A stretch of DNA of 41,588 nucleotides, taken from NCBI GenBank assembly GCA_002509745.1, contig DAWK01000187.1, positions 1-41,588 on the forward strand. Reading direction: 5' to 3'. Below the pieces are notes generated by a model. It was not told the DNA's origin. It searched no databases and worked only from the letters and a program-made list of their open reading frames with translations. Below are positions 8,971 to 18,814 of this stretch, in pieces (the first letter of the stretch is position 1; every line of letters begins with the position of its first letter). The position numbers were made by a program, and so were the translations under genes. Source of the DNA: Methanobacteriaceae archaeon UBA349. Its GTDB lineage: Archaea; Methanobacteriota; Methanobacteria; Methanobacteriales; Methanobacteriaceae.

Positions 8971-9298
8971 TATATCACGTTTTATAATTTTAGAAATGTT
9001 AGATGAGTATTAATCATTAATAAAATGAAATTATAAGTTATTTGCATTGATTCAATTTTCATTTTACTATATCTTCAATTGATTCATCAATAATTCTTTT
9101 AATTGAAAAATCATCTTTAATTATATTAATATATATTTGTGGTTTAAAATATAATATTATTATGCAATATTCTTAATTAAATTGTAATCAAATAGTAATA
9201 AATTTACATTAATCTTAAATTATTCCTAAAGTTATAATTTCTAATATATATCCTTAATTATTATTTAAAATTCCACATAATCTCTTAAAGGTGAAAAA
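8971..9298. other. Divergent spacer with a coding-like orphan frame
   Basis: 328 bp between comA (leftward) and the gene at 9299 (rightward). Both promoters must lie here. On the minus strand 9172-9059 is open for 37 codons and ends TGA; it reads like a protein C-terminus (DDFSIKRIIDESIEDIVK) but has no ATG, GTG or TTG, so it can only be a decayed gene end or chance. Confidence 0.4.
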
Positions 9299-9862
9299 AT
9301 GCAAAAAACCATTCATTATTTTGAAAATCCGGGGGAAAATAATACTGATGAATTAATAGAATTAGTTAAATCCAGAAAGGAAGGATTAGGTATTAAAACT
9401 ATTCTTGTAGCATCAGTTTCTGGTAAAACGGCTCTTAAAATTGCAGAAAAAATAGATGATGTAACAATTGTGAGTGTTACTCATCATGCCGGTTTTAAAG
9501 AGAAAGGGCAGTTAGAGATAGATTCTGAAATTGAAAAAAAACTTAATGAAAAGGATATTCATACTTACACCAGTTCGCATGCTTTAAGTGGGGTTGGTAG
9601 GGGAATTTCCAACAAGTTTGGTGGTGTCACCCCTGTAGAAATCATTGCTGCAACATTTAGAATGATTTCTCAGGGTGTAAAAGTCTGTGTAGAAATAAGC
9701 ATCATGGCTGCGGATGGAGGAATTATTCCAATGGACCAAGAGATAATTGCCGTGGGAGGAACAGCTCGTGGAGCCGATGCAGCTGTTGTTTTAACTCCAG
9801 CCCATATGAATAGTATTTTTGATTTGAGAATACATGAAATAATAGCCATGCCACGACCTTAA
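9299..9862 (+). CDS. Pyruvate kinase C-terminal (alpha/beta) domain-like protein
   Basis: 187 residues. It resembles the C-terminal regulatory domain of pyruvate kinase on its own (PF02887-like), without the catalytic barrel. Motifs include the phosphate-loop-like [14 protein letters not shown] near residues 39-52, [11 protein letters not shown], and a glycine-rich [15 protein letters not shown] near the C-terminus. Stand-alone proteins of this kind are common in archaea and their role is not known; an allosteric or sensory function is possible. The start has AAGGTGAAAA directly 5' of the ATG. It is followed by 230 bp before ftsZ, with its own hairpins and promoter, so it is likely monocistronic. 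Confidence 0.75.
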   Translation: MQKTIHYFENPGENNTDELIELVKSRKEGLGIKTILVASVSGKTALKIAEKIDDVTIVSVTHHAGFKEKGQLEIDSEIEKKLNEKDIHTYTSSHALSGVGRGISNKFGGVTPVEIIAATFRMISQGVKVCVEISIMAADGGIIPMDQEIIAVGGTARGADAAVVLTPAHMNSIFDLRIHEIIAMPRP

Positions 9863-9972
9863 CAATTTTTGATTTTTATCAATTGTCTTATGGTAAATTT
9901 GAACTTTTAATTGACCAAAGATTAATTTCTAAACCTCAATAAAATTCTATAAAGTTGGTGTGACAAGCAACA

Positions 9973-10026
9973 TTTGACTACACCCTCAAGGGTCAAAAAT
10001 GGTAACTGGTGGGGGCAGTTGTTACC
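9973..10026 (+). promoter_or_regulatory. Two consecutive inverted repeats between the PK-like gene and ftsZ
   Basis: First, TTTGAC (9973-9978) pairs with GTCAAA (9992-9997), with an inner CCC-TCAA-GGG. Four bases later, GGTAAC (10001-10006) pairs with GTTACC (10021-10026) around a G-rich loop. They lie just upstream of the ftsZ TATA element, so they could be operator sites, or a 3' end structure of the upstream transcript. Confidence 0.5.
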
Positions 10027-10040
10027 CAATTACCGTTGCT

Positions 10041-10050
10041 TTTAAATATA
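10041..10050 (+). promoter_or_regulatory. Putative TATA box of ftsZ
   Basis: TTTAAATATA lies 46 bases before the ftsZ GTG start. Initiation about 25 bases downstream would give a leader of roughly 25-30 nt that contains the G-rich ribosome site. Confidence 0.5.
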
Positions 10051-10095
10051 AGTTAATACAATAACACATTCCATAGATTGATGTGGGGGTAGTAA

Positions 10096-11232
10096 GTGAA
10101 ATTCATAAACGATGCCATAAAGGAATCTGAAAAGAGAATAGATAAGCAACGTCCTACACGAGTGGACACGGAAATTGACGAAGACCTCAGAAGTATTATT
10201 GAAGAGAGTCGGGCCAAGATATATGTAGTTGGTGCCGGTGGTGCTGGTAATAATACCATATCTCGTTTAACTGAGATTGGTATTGAAGGGGCCGAAACTC
10301 TAGCAGTAAATACTGATGCTCAAGATTTGTTTTATAGCGAATCTCATCGTAAAATACTTCTCGGAAGGAAGACATGTGGCGGTTTGGGGGCCGGTGGCGT
10401 GCCTGATGTCGGAGAAGAGTGTGCCGAAGAAAGTGAAGACGATATAAGGGAAGAATTAGATGGTGCAGACATGGTGTTTGTAACCTGTGGTCTTGGAGGA
10501 GGAACTGGAACTGGTTCAGCACCAGTCATATCCAAACTCGCCAAAAAAGCAGGTGCATTAACCATAGCCGTCGCCACTATGCCGTTTAGTGCAGAAGGTT
10601 TAAGGAGAAGAGAAAACGCTGAAAAGGGTTTAGAAAAACTTCAAAGTGCCGCGGATACAGTAATAGTTATTCCTAATGACAAACTTCTGGAAGTAGCACC
10701 TAATTTGCCTTTAAATAAGGCATTCATGGTCGCTGATGAGCTTTTAGGTCGCGCTGTATTGGGAATCACAGAATTAATCACCCGACCTGGTTTGGTAAGC
10801 CTAGACTTTGCTGATATTAGAAGTATTATGAAAGGATCTGGTATGGCCATGATTGGTATGGGAGAATCAGAATCGGGAGACCGAGCTTTAGAATCAGTTC
10901 ATGAAGCTTTAAACAGCCCATTACTTGATCTGGATATTTCTAATGCTCAAGGTGCACTTATAAACATATCTGGAAGTTCTGATCTGACCTTAAATGAAGC
11001 TGAAAAGATTGTACAGATAGTAGCTGATGAACTGGATCCTGATGCAAATATTATCTGGGGTGCACAGATTCAGGAAGATCTGGAAAATGTTATCAGAACC
11101 ACTATTGTGGTTGCAGGGGTAAAATCTCCTCATATTTTCGGCACACCGACTGAAAGGGAATATGTAGAAGAAAGAGAAAGAGAAACTGTTAAAGAATCTG
11201 CTCTAGAAGAATTTATTGATGGTGTATTTTAA
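10096..11232 (+). CDS. ftsZ: Cell division GTPase FtsZ
   Basis: 378 residues. FtsZ polymerises into the division ring in a GTP-dependent way. The nucleotide-binding region starts [10 protein letters not shown] (44-53); the tubulin/FtsZ signature GGGTGTGSA is at 134-142; PNDKLLEV and [11 protein letters not shown] mark the core helix and T7-loop neighbourhood, with [13 protein letters not shown] for the T7 synergy loop. It carries an N-terminal extension of ~40 charged residues and a short C-terminus ending [10 protein letters not shown], typical of euryarchaeal FtsZ. The start is GTG at 10096 preceded by GGGGGTAGTAA. Archaea often have two FtsZ paralogues; this one neighbours secE and spt5, the usual place for the main copy. 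Confidence 0.96.
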   Translation: MKFINDAIKESEKRIDKQRPTRVDTEIDEDLRSIIEESRAKIYVVGAGGAGNNTISRLTEIGIEGAETLAVNTDAQDLFYSESHRKILLGRKTCGGLGAGGVPDVGEECAEESEDDIREELDGADMVFVTCGLGGGTGTGSAPVISKLAKKAGALTIAVATMPFSAEGLRRRENAEKGLEKLQSAADTVIVIPNDKLLEVAPNLPLNKAFMVADELLGRAVLGITELITRPGLVSLDFADIRSIMKGSGMAMIGMGESESGDRALESVHEALNSPLLDLDISNAQGALINISGSSDLTLNEAEKIVQIVADELDPDANIIWGAQIQEDLENVIRTTIVVAGVKSPHIFGTPTEREYVEERERETVKESALEEFIDGVF

Positions 11233-11623
11233 GCCATAGTATCTTTCTAGAATCTCAGATACAGGTCTAATCTGGTATGAATTATAATAAATATTAAAGT
11301 ATTAGGTCTGAACAGATATCTACTTGTCTAAACTGGGTAATCTACAAATTTAAGTATTTAAAATTCTTAATTGTAGATATTAGTGGAGTATGCAGTCATT
11401 AAATTAAATTTAGATGGTATGGTGGTTATCTACACTAATTAAAGTATTATATTGTATTTACTACCCCTCTTATCCCCCCAACCATAAACTTTAACTTTTG
11501 TATAAATATTCGAAAAGGAAAGCTTTATAAATCCTTGAGGATAAGTACTATACCATCTGTAAAAATATTTTTTATTCCTTATTTTTAGCATTTTATTAAT
11601 AGGGTTAATTAGTAGGGATTTTC
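11233..11623. other. Spacer between ftsZ and secE with a repeated ATCTAC motif
   Basis: 391 bp without a gene. GTATCT (11239-11244) and AGATAC (11257-11262) form an inverted repeat right after ftsZ, with a TTCTAGAA palindrome inside; this may be its 3' end. ATCTAC then occurs at 11318, 11340, 11373 (reversed) and 11428. The secE promoter is at the right end. Confidence 0.55.
11524..11532 (+). promoter_or_regulatory. Putative TATA box of secE
   Basis: TTTATAAAT, about 92 bases before the secE ATG, with a second AT-rich candidate (TATAAATA) about 30 bases further upstream. Predicted leader roughly 65-70 nt. Confidence 0.4.
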
Positions 11624-11803
11624 ATGAGTTATAAAGAATCTACTATAAGTTTTCTAAAACAATGTCAAAGAGTACTGCATGTATCTAAAAAACCAGATAG
11701 AACAGAATTTATTAATGTTGCTAAAATAACAGGGTTAGGAATTATAATCATCGGTGTTATAGGTTTTATAATAAATATTTCCGCTTCTATATTTGGTGGA
11801 TAA
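11624..11803 (+). CDS. secE: Protein translocase subunit SecE/Sec61 gamma
   Basis: 59 residues. SecE is the small clamp subunit of the SecYEG translocon in the cytoplasmic membrane. A cytoplasmic amphipathic stretch (STISFLKQCQRVLHVSKKP, residues 6-24) containing the typical R-V-L-x2-S-x-K-P pattern is followed by one transmembrane helix (~34-56, GLGIIIIGVIGFIINI). Its place just upstream of spt5 is the classical archaeal and bacterial secE-nusG/spt5-rplK order. Ribosome binding site: GTAGGGATT before the ATG. A 330-bp gap separates it from spt5, so read-through or a second promoter is needed. Confidence 0.93.
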   Translation: MSYKESTISFLKQCQRVLHVSKKPDRTEFINVAKITGLGIIIIGVIGFIINISASIFGG

Positions 11804-12136
11804 ATAAAAAGATGATATAACAAATATAAAAATAAATTATTAAGAACTATTATAATTGATTAGATTATTATTAAGCTGATGGTTAGAAAATTAATTTAAG
11901 TTATATTATTATAGTTCCTTAGTTAAAATTTATATTATATTAAAAAAATAATATTTCGAACAATAAAATTTGAATCTAGTGATATCTGTTTATATTCATT
12001 GGTGTCTGCTTGTTAAACAAGTAATAGAATAGATAATTTATTAATTACTATTTCTTGATATTTTTTAATATCATGTTTTCATGATTCAGATTCAAATGAA
12101 CCTAAATGGAATTATATTTATAAGGTTGTGTGTTTA
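11804..12136. other. AT-rich spacer between secE and spt5
   Basis: About 330 bp. I see no gene. A short palindrome CTTGTT-A-AACAAG lies at 12009-12021, and TATA-like stretches occur near 12108-12122 just before spt5. Confidence 0.5.
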
Positions 12137-12604
12137 ATGGAAGATAGTATAAACTCCATATATGCTCTCAAGACCTCGGTAGGTCAAGAGAAAAACGTGG
12201 CTAGATTGCTGGCTAGAAAGGTAAAAAATAGTGGTATTGAGGTTAACGCTATTTTAGTCCCTGAATCATTGAAAGGTTATGTTTTAGTGGAGTCTTCCTC
12301 TAAAATAGACATGCAAAACCCTGCAATAAAAGTACCTCATTTACGAGGTATTGTTGAAGGCAAAAATGCCATAACATTTGAAGAGGTAAGAAGATTCTTA
12401 AAACCTGAACCAATAATTGCTTCCATAAAGAAAGGTAGTATTGTAGAACTTATCTCAGGCCCTTTCAAAGGAGAAAAGGCAAAAGTGGTTCGTATTGATG
12501 AATCCAGGGAAGAAGTGGTTCTTGAACTTATTGAGGCCGCAGTACCTATCCCAGTAACCGTTAAAGCTGATCAAATTAGAATAATACAAAAGGAGGTTGA
12601 CTAA
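12137..12604 (+). CDS. spt5: Transcription elongation factor Spt5 (NusG homologue)
   Basis: 155 residues from the ATG at 12137; a GTG at 12128 would add three. The ATG is favoured because AAGGTTGTG lies at a suitable distance before it, whereas the GTG has no room for a site. The N-terminal NGN domain ([18 protein letters not shown] at the start, residues ~5-85) binds the RNA polymerase clamp, and the KOW domain ([20 protein letters not shown], residues ~100-125) follows. With Spt4 it makes polymerase processive and couples transcription to translation. Its stop overlaps the rpl11 start by one base (TAATG), so it leads the ribosomal operon. Confidence 0.94.
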   Translation: MEDSINSIYALKTSVGQEKNVARLLARKVKNSGIEVNAILVPESLKGYVLVESSSKIDMQNPAIKVPHLRGIVEGKNAITFEEVRRFLKPEPIIASIKKGSIVELISGPFKGEKAKVVRIDESREEVVLELIEAAVPIPVTVKADQIRIIQKEVD

Positions 12605-13086
12605 TGGCTAAAGATACCGTTGAGATTCTTATAGAAGGCGGAAAAGCCACTCCAGGTCCACCATTAGGTCCTGCGATTGGTCCGTTAGGAATTAATATGA
12701 TGCAAGTAGTAGAACAAATAAATAACAAAACTTCTGATTTTGCAGGAATGAAAGTACCTGTAAAAATCATTGTAGATAGTTCTACTAAAGAATTTGAAAT
12801 TGAAATTGGAACTCCACCAACCACTGCCCTGATCATGGATGAGTTAAATATTGAAAAAGGCTCCCAAGATCCTGGAATGGATAAAGTGGCTGACCTGTCT
12901 GTTGAACAGGCCCTGAAAGTTGCCAGAATGAAATTTGATACTCTTTTGGCCAATGACTACAAACACGGAGCTAAAGAAGTTATGGGTACTTGTGTAAGTA
13001 TGGGCATAACTGTTGATGGTAAAGATCCTCGCGAAGCTCAAAAAGAAGTAGATCAGGGTACTTACGACGACATTTTATTAGCTTAA
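12604..13086 (+). CDS. rpl11: 50S ribosomal protein L11
   Basis: 160 residues. L11 forms the base of the stalk with 23S rRNA at the GTPase-associated centre. The N-terminal domain has the Pro-rich [17 protein letters not shown] (15-31) hinge typical of the family; the C-terminal rRNA-binding domain has [14 protein letters not shown] and [21 protein letters not shown] directly precedes the ATG inside the end of spt5, so translation of the two genes is probably coupled. The archaeal-type C-terminal extension ([12 protein letters not shown]) is present. Length and motifs are fully regular. Confidence 0.97.
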   Translation: MAKDTVEILIEGGKATPGPPLGPAIGPLGINMMQVVEQINNKTSDFAGMKVPVKIIVDSSTKEFEIEIGTPPTTALIMDELNIEKGSQDPGMDKVADLSVEQALKVARMKFDTLLANDYKHGAKEVMGTCVSMGITVDGKDPREAQKEVDQGTYDDILLA

Positions 13087-13102
13087 GTTAAATCTTGAGT
13101 TG

Positions 13103-13165
13103 TAGACATTTATCAATTTATATCAATTTACCAAATAGGTTAAATATGATTATTATAAATGTCTA
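13103..13165 (+). promoter_or_regulatory. Long-range inverted repeat in the L11-L1 spacer
   Basis: TAGACATTTAT (13103-13113) and ATAAATGTCTA (13155-13165) are perfectly complementary over 11 bases. The 41-base interior can form a smaller helix (TTTACC with GGTTAAA, one bulge). This suggests a folded mRNA leader for rpl1. Confidence 0.6.
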
Positions 13166-13230
13166 ATTCACAAATTACATTTACGTGATTAATTACGATT
13201 GATCACCTAAAACCTAAATATCCAAAATAG

Positions 13231-13255
13231 TGAACTTTTTATTTTAGAAAGTTCA
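13231..13255 (+). promoter_or_regulatory. Stem-loop abutting the rpl1 ribosome binding site
   Basis: TGAACTTT (13231-13238) pairs perfectly with AAAGTTCA (13248-13255) around a 9-base loop. GGAGGAT, the rpl1 ribosome site, starts two bases later, so folding could gate translation of L1. The loop is TATA-like, which is an alternative reading. Confidence 0.55.
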
Positions 13256-13267
13256 TGGAGGATTTAT

Positions 13268-13906
<639 letters not shown>

Positions 13907-13907
13907 A

Positions 13908-14912
13908 ATGGCTCACGTGGCTGAATGGAAAAAGGATGAGGTAAATGACCTTAAAGAACTGATCAACAGTTTTGAAGTGGTGGGAATCGCCAACTTATCA
14001 GATATTCCTGCCCGTCAGCTGCAAAAAATGCGGCAGACCCTAAGGGATAACGCCACCATTCGAATGTCCAAAAAAACCCTGATTAGTCTGGCCCTGGATG
14101 ATTCCGACAAAAAAGGAAGCATTAATGCTCTTGCAGATCACATGGATGGTCAACCTGCATTAGTGTTCACCAACATGAACCCTTTCAAGCTATTTAAAAT
14201 CTTAGAAAGTAATAAAACATCCGCTCCTGCAAAGGCCGGTGCTATTGCTAATGAGGACATAGTAGTTCCTAAGGGAGATACTGGTTTTCCACCAGGTCCT
14301 ATTCTAGGTGAATTACAACAGGTAGGCATTCCAGCAAAGATTGAAAAGGGTAAAATTGTTGTACAAAAGGATCAAGTAGTAGTTAAAGCTGGAGAAGAAG
14401 TTTCAGCTAAAGTAGCTGGTATTTTGACCCGTTTGGACATACATCCTATGGAAGTAGGAATAGATCTTAAAGCAGCTTATGAAGACGAAACCGTTTACAC
14501 TGCTGATTTATTGACTATCGATGAAGAAAAAACCCTTTCAGACGTTCAAAAGGCCTTTTCTCAGGCATTAAACTTGTCTGTAAATGCGGTTATTTACAAC
14601 AAAGAGTCTACTCCTGTTATCATCCAGAAAGCAGCAACTCAATCCATCAACCTCGCATTCAACGCATCTGTGCTCACATCTAAAACTTCTGACATGTTAC
14701 TGGCCAAAGCTTATGCTCAAATGCTTGCTTTAGCAACTGCATTATCTGAACAAGATTCCAGTGCTGTCGATGAAGAACTTCTTGAAAAACTAGCAGCAAG
14801 TGCTACTCAAGCACCAGTTGTTGAAGAAAAGAAAGAAGAAGAGCCTGATGAGGAAGAAGAAGAGGAAGAGGAAGAAGACGCAGCAGCTGGACTCGGAGCT
14901 CTTTTCGGATAG
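13908..14912 (+). CDS. rplP0: Ribosomal stalk protein P0 (L10)
   Basis: 334 residues. P0 anchors the L12 dimers to 23S rRNA and L11. The N-terminal ~100 residues ([31 protein letters not shown]) bind rRNA; an archaeal insertion domain ([20 protein letters not shown]) follows; helices near residues 215-290 bind L12 dimers. The C-terminus is a run of glutamates and the peptide [10 protein letters not shown], shared with L12 and known in archaea/eukaryotes to recruit translational GTPases. The ATG lies directly after the rpl1 stop, with GGTGG before it. A 144-bp structured gap separates it from rpl12. Confidence 0.97.
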   Translation: MAHVAEWKKDEVNDLKELINSFEVVGIANLSDIPARQLQKMRQTLRDNATIRMSKKTLISLALDDSDKKGSINALADHMDGQPALVFTNMNPFKLFKILESNKTSAPAKAGAIANEDIVVPKGDTGFPPGPILGELQQVGIPAKIEKGKIVVQKDQVVVKAGEEVSAKVAGILTRLDIHPMEVGIDLKAAYEDETVYTADLLTIDEEKTLSDVQKAFSQALNLSVNAVIYNKESTPVIIQKAATQSINLAFNASVLTSKTSDMLLAKAYAQMLALATALSEQDSSAVDEELLEKLAASATQAPVVEEKKEEEPDEEEEEEEEEDAAAGLGALFG

Positions 14913-14999
14913 TTCTGAATGTTTAAAATTACTAATTAATTAGCCAAAATTAATTAAAATTTAATTAAAAATACCATCTGTATGGTTTAAACTAAAAAT

Positions 15000-15013
15000 A
15001 GCTAAATTTAGCT
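15000..15013 (+). promoter_or_regulatory. Perfect 14-bp palindrome upstream of rpl12
   Basis: AGCTAAATTTAGCT reads the same on both strands. It lies 44 bases before the rpl12 ATG. A smaller hairpin, ACCAT / ATGGT with a 4-base loop, precedes it at 14973-14986. Either a protein-binding site or a weak mRNA helix in the P0-L12 spacer. Confidence 0.5.
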
Positions 15014-15056
15014 TAATTTAGTAATAAATTTGATAAGAGAAATTTGAGGTGATCAA

Positions 15057-15359
<303 letters not shown>

Positions 15360-15391
15360 TTCTTCTTTTCTTTTTTTATTTTTCTTTTTAA
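15360..15391 (+). terminator. T-rich terminator after rpl12
   Basis: A run of pyrimidines with several T blocks (TTCTTCTTTTC, then T7, T5, T5) starts right at the stop codon, the usual form of an archaeal terminator at the end of a strongly expressed operon. Confidence 0.65.
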
Positions 15392-15804
15392 TCAAATTCA
15401 ATCAATTAATAACTGAAATAAATTTAATTCATATAATTTAACATTCGCTATGGGATAAACTGCTTATTTTAATCGCTTATTTTATTTTACTACTTTTACT
15501 CATTCATTTTATCAATTTTAAATCACATGGCTTCTAACATTATTTTCAACATATTTTAAAATTTTAGTAGTTTAATTAAATCGAAAATAAAAGATTTATT
15601 CATTAATTTATTCATTAATTTTCATAACTCATCAAGTATAGTCATTAAACTATTAAAATTAATAAAAAAGTTTTTTAAACTATAATATAAATCTAATATA
15701 ATAATTTAAATTTTAAAAAAAGTTTTTTTAAATCATAACCTGGTTTTAATATAACTAATTTAAATTTATAATTTTAGAACTAACAAATTTTACAACTGAT
15801 TACT
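15392..15804. other. AT-rich spacer between rpl12 and alaS
   Basis: About 410 bp with very low G+C, direct short repeats such as TTCATTAATTT (two copies near 15600) and T/A runs. I see no gene or RNA. The alaS promoter probably uses a TATA-like stretch near 15741-15771. Confidence 0.5.
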
Positions 15805-18519
15805 ATGTCTCACCAGCTTGAAGAACTAGGATACAAAAAAAGCACTTGTGTGGCCTGTGGAAATGATTTCTGGTCAATAGATGATCGTAATACTTGTGGG
15901 GACGCTCCCTGTGACAAATACGAGTTCATTGGAAATCCAGCTACCAAGAAGAAATACGACCTCTATCAAATTCAAAAATCTTTCAAGGATTTTTTCCAGA
16001 AAAATGGACACACACCCATTGAGCGCTACCCGGTACTGGCCAAGCGCTGGCGGGATGATGTTTTCTTAGTAGGAGCATCTATTTACAATTTCCAGCCATG
16101 GGTATCTTCGGGAATGGTAGAACCACCAGCTAATCCACTGGTAGTGGCCCAACCTTCTATAAGGCTCAATGATGTGGACAATGTAGGTCGAACCGGTCGG
16201 CACATGACCTGTTTTACTATGGGTGGTCACCATGCATTTAATACTCCAGATAATCAAGTTTACTGGGAAAATGAGACCGTAAAATACTGTCATGATTTTA
16301 TTGAACATATTGGAATTAATCCTGCAGAAATAACCTTCATTGAATCCTGGTGGGAAGGCGGAGGAAATGCCGGCCCTTGTTACGAGATTTGTGTGCGGGG
16401 AGTGGAACTGGCCACCTTAGTATTTATTCAATACCGGACTCTTCCAGGTGGAAAAAAGGAAAAAATACCATTGACTATTGTAGATACTGGGTATGGTTTG
16501 GAAAGATTTGCCTGGATATCTCAGGGAACTCCTACGGCCTATGATGCTTGTTTTGGACCAGTTATTGACCAACTTAAGGATATCACCGGAGTAGATGTTG
16601 ACCAGCAAATTCTGGCTGAAAATGCTAAAGTAGCTGGTATGATGGACATTGAAACCTTTGCTGATTTAAGAGCCTTGAGACAGCAAGTGGCGGATCGTCT
16701 AGGGATTACGGTAGAAGAACTGGAAAAATCTGCTGAACCAATGGAGGCTATTTATGTTGTGGCGGATCACACTAGATGTCTGGCCTTTATGCTGGCCGAT
16801 GGGGTCATTCCTTCCAATGTAAAAGAGGGATATTTGGCCCGTCTGGTCTTGCGAAGGACCATAAGATTCATGCATGATTTGGGAATGAAGGAATCACTTT
16901 CAGATGTAATGAATATCCAATCTGACTTCATGGCTTCCCATTATCCGGAGATTTTAAAACACCAGGACCATATTCATAATATCATTAATCTAGAAGAGAA
17001 AAGATACGCTAAAACTGTTTCTAAAGGAAGAAACTTGGTTAAAAAGAGTATTAATCATCTTAAAAAGGAAAATAAAGATGAAATGCCGCTGGATATGCTT
17101 ATTCAACTCTATGATTCTCAAGGAATACCTCCTGAAACCATAAAAGAAATCTCAGAAGATCTTCAATTCCCAGTAAATGTTCCAGATAATTTCTATACTC
17201 TAGTGGCCAATGAACACGAGGAAGAAGCGGTAGAAGAAAAAGTGCCGGTTGAACTGGATTATCCAGCCACTAAACTGTTGTTCTATGATGATCCATCTCA
17301 AATAGAGCTTGAAGCTAAAGTTCTGGGATTTTATAAAGAAAATGTTATCTTGGATCAAACGGTGTTTTATCCTGAAGGAGGAGGCCAACCTTCGGATATT
17401 GGATATCTGGAGATTGATGGTGAACAAATCCATGTAAAACACGCTGAAAAATTGGATAATGTTGTTTTACATAAAATTGACTCTGAAAAATGTGAAGAAT
17501 TATCTAAAGTTTCGGATATTATTGGGAAAGAGATTAAAGGTGCAATTGACTGGGATAGACGTATTGCCCTGGCCCGTAACCACACAGCTACTCACCTGAT
17601 TGTAGCATCCGCCCGAAAAATCTTGGGTGATCACATCTGGCAAGCCGGGGCCCAAAAAGGAGTTAAAAGATCCAGAATAGACCTTTCACATTACAAACGT
17701 ATAACCTCTGAAGAAATAAATCAAATTGAAGCCCTGGCCAATCAGTACGTCATGAAAAATGTTTCATTAGATGTGAACTGGATGAATCGTACTGAGGCCG
17801 AGAAAAAATACGGATTTATTCTTTATCAAGGTGGAATAGTCCCTGGCTCTTCTATAAGGGTTATTGAGATTCCAGAAGTGGACGTGCAGGCCTGTGCTGG
17901 TACTCATGTTATTAGAACTGGGGATATTGGAATTATTAAGATTAATAAGACCGAAAGAGTTCAGGATGGGGTTGAAAGAGTCGATTTCTCTGCAGGTGCT
18001 GCTGCGGTGGAATCCATGCAGCGAAATGACAGATTCTTAATGGAAAGTGCAGATATTTTCAAGGTCAATGCTGATCAGCTCCCTAAAACATGTGATAGAT
18101 TCTTTAATGAATGGAAGGCCTTTAAAAATGAATTAAACCGACTTAGAGATCAGATGGCTGCTTTAAAAGCCGAAGGTCTGGCAGGTAAATCCGAAACCAT
18201 TGGGGATTTAAAGGTCCTCAAAGACATGATTGAAGCGGACATGGGTGAAATGCAGAAAATGGCCCTGGATTTGACTGATGCCGATGGAGAATTTGACGTG
18301 GTCATTTTAGGTAACCTAGAAGGTAAAATCGTAGGTTCTTCATCTAAAGAGGCCATGGCTGCAGGTGTTAAAATAAATGAAATAATTAAAGAATCTGCAG
18401 CAGTTCTCGGAGGCGGAGGCGGAGGCCGACCTAACCTTGCTCAAGGTGCTGGGCCTAAATTTGATAAGATGGTTGAGGCTCTTGATCTGGCCTTGGATAA
18501 TCTTAAAAAGAGTTTATAA
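15805..18519 (+). CDS. alaS: Alanyl-tRNA synthetase
   Basis: 904 residues, the archaeal length. The enzyme charges tRNA-Ala and clears mischarged Ser/Gly. A short N-terminal Cys motif (CVACGNDFWS) is followed by the class II aminoacylation core (RYPVLAKRWRDDVFLVGAS, GRHMTCFTMGGHHAF, TGYGLERFAW), a tRNA-binding region, and the editing domain with zinc ligands HTATH at 593-597 and C697/H701 in CAGTH. The C-terminus holds a coiled coil (~745-790) and the glycine-rich GGGGGGRPNLAQGAG segment used for dimerisation and tRNA elbow binding. No ribosome site is obvious before the ATG, so the mRNA may be almost leaderless. It is monocistronic. Confidence 0.97.
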   Translation: MSHQLEELGYKKSTCVACGNDFWSIDDRNTCGDAPCDKYEFIGNPATKKKYDLYQIQKSFKDFFQKNGHTPIERYPVLAKRWRDDVFLVGASIYNFQPWVSSGMVEPPANPLVVAQPSIRLNDVDNVGRTGRHMTCFTMGGHHAFNTPDNQVYWENETVKYCHDFIEHIGINPAEITFIESWWEGGGNAGPCYEICVRGVELATLVFIQYRTLPGGKKEKIPLTIVDTGYGLERFAWISQGTPTAYDACFGPVIDQLKDITGVDVDQQILAENAKVAGMMDIETFADLRALRQQVADRLGITVEELEKSAEPMEAIYVVADHTRCLAFMLADGVIPSNVKEGYLARLVLRRTIRFMHDLGMKESLSDVMNIQSDFMASHYPEILKHQDHIHNIINLEEKRYAKTVSKGRNLVKKSINHLKKENKDEMPLDMLIQLYDSQGIPPETIKEISEDLQFPVNVPDNFYTLVANEHEEEAVEEKVPVELDYPATKLLFYDDPSQIELEAKVLGFYKENVILDQTVFYPEGGGQPSDIGYLEIDGEQIHVKHAEKLDNVVLHKIDSEKCEELSKVSDIIGKEIKGAIDWDRRIALARNHTATHLIVASARKILGDHIWQAGAQKGVKRSRIDLSHYKRITSEEINQIEALANQYVMKNVSLDVNWMNRTEAEKKYGFILYQGGIVPGSSIRVIEIPEVDVQACAGTHVIRTGDIGIIKINKTERVQDGVERVDFSAGAAAVESMQRNDRFLMESADIFKVNADQLPKTCDRFFNEWKAFKNELNRLRDQMAALKAEGLAGKSETIGDLKVLKDMIEADMGEMQKMALDLTDADGEFDVVILGNLEGKIVGSSSKEAMAAGVKINEIIKESAAVLGGGGGGRPNLAQGAGPKFDKMVEALDLALDNLKKSL

Positions 18520-18545
18520 TCTCTTTTTATTTTTTATTTCTCTTT
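18505..18545 (+). terminator. Stem-loop plus T tract ending alaS
   Basis: AAAAAGAG (18505-18512) pairs with CTCTTTTT (18521-18528) around TTTATAAT; the stem spans the alaS stop codon and runs into a T-rich tail. Confidence 0.65.
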
Positions 18546-18814
18546 AATTTTGGATAATTAGATCTATCGGTATTGATTCTACTTCATTTTACTATTTTTT
18601 ATTTTTATTAGAGTATTACATATTATTCATATATTATATAAAAAGCTATTGATAACATAATTTTGGAAATTATTAAATATTACTTTTTTTACATAATATG
18701 ATTATATTAATAATTTGTATTGAGGTAAACTATGAAGAATCTAAAACCCATTTTAATGTTATTGAGACCTCTTTAGTAAAAAATATGTTATAATGGTGTG
18801 GTAAGGTAGTTAAA
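18546..18814. other. Spacer opening the accessory patch
   Basis: About 270 bp, very AT-rich. A 14-codon frame at 18732-18776 with GAGGT before its ATG encodes MKNLKPILMLLRPL, which looks like the first residues of a UbiA-type prenyltransferase or similar membrane protein, then stops. It may be a relic of a deleted gene; too short to call. Confidence 0.3.

Noticed and set aside
10053..10850. Several minus-strand frames inside ftsZ
   Set aside because: They are mirror readings of a certain FtsZ gene, with atypical residue composition.
11550..11561. ATACCATCTGTA upstream of secE, also at 14971-14982 upstream of rpl12
   Set aside because: A shared 12-mer in a 41-kb AT-rich window is expected by chance many times over; flanks do not match.
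12087..12100. TTCAAAT-like T-loop core as a possible tRNA
   Set aside because: No acceptor, D-arm or anticodon stem can be drawn around it. No tRNA was found anywhere in the window.
18732..18776. 14-codon frame with a ribosome site, resembling the start of a UbiA-type protein
   Set aside because: Too short to support as a gene or even as a firm remnant.
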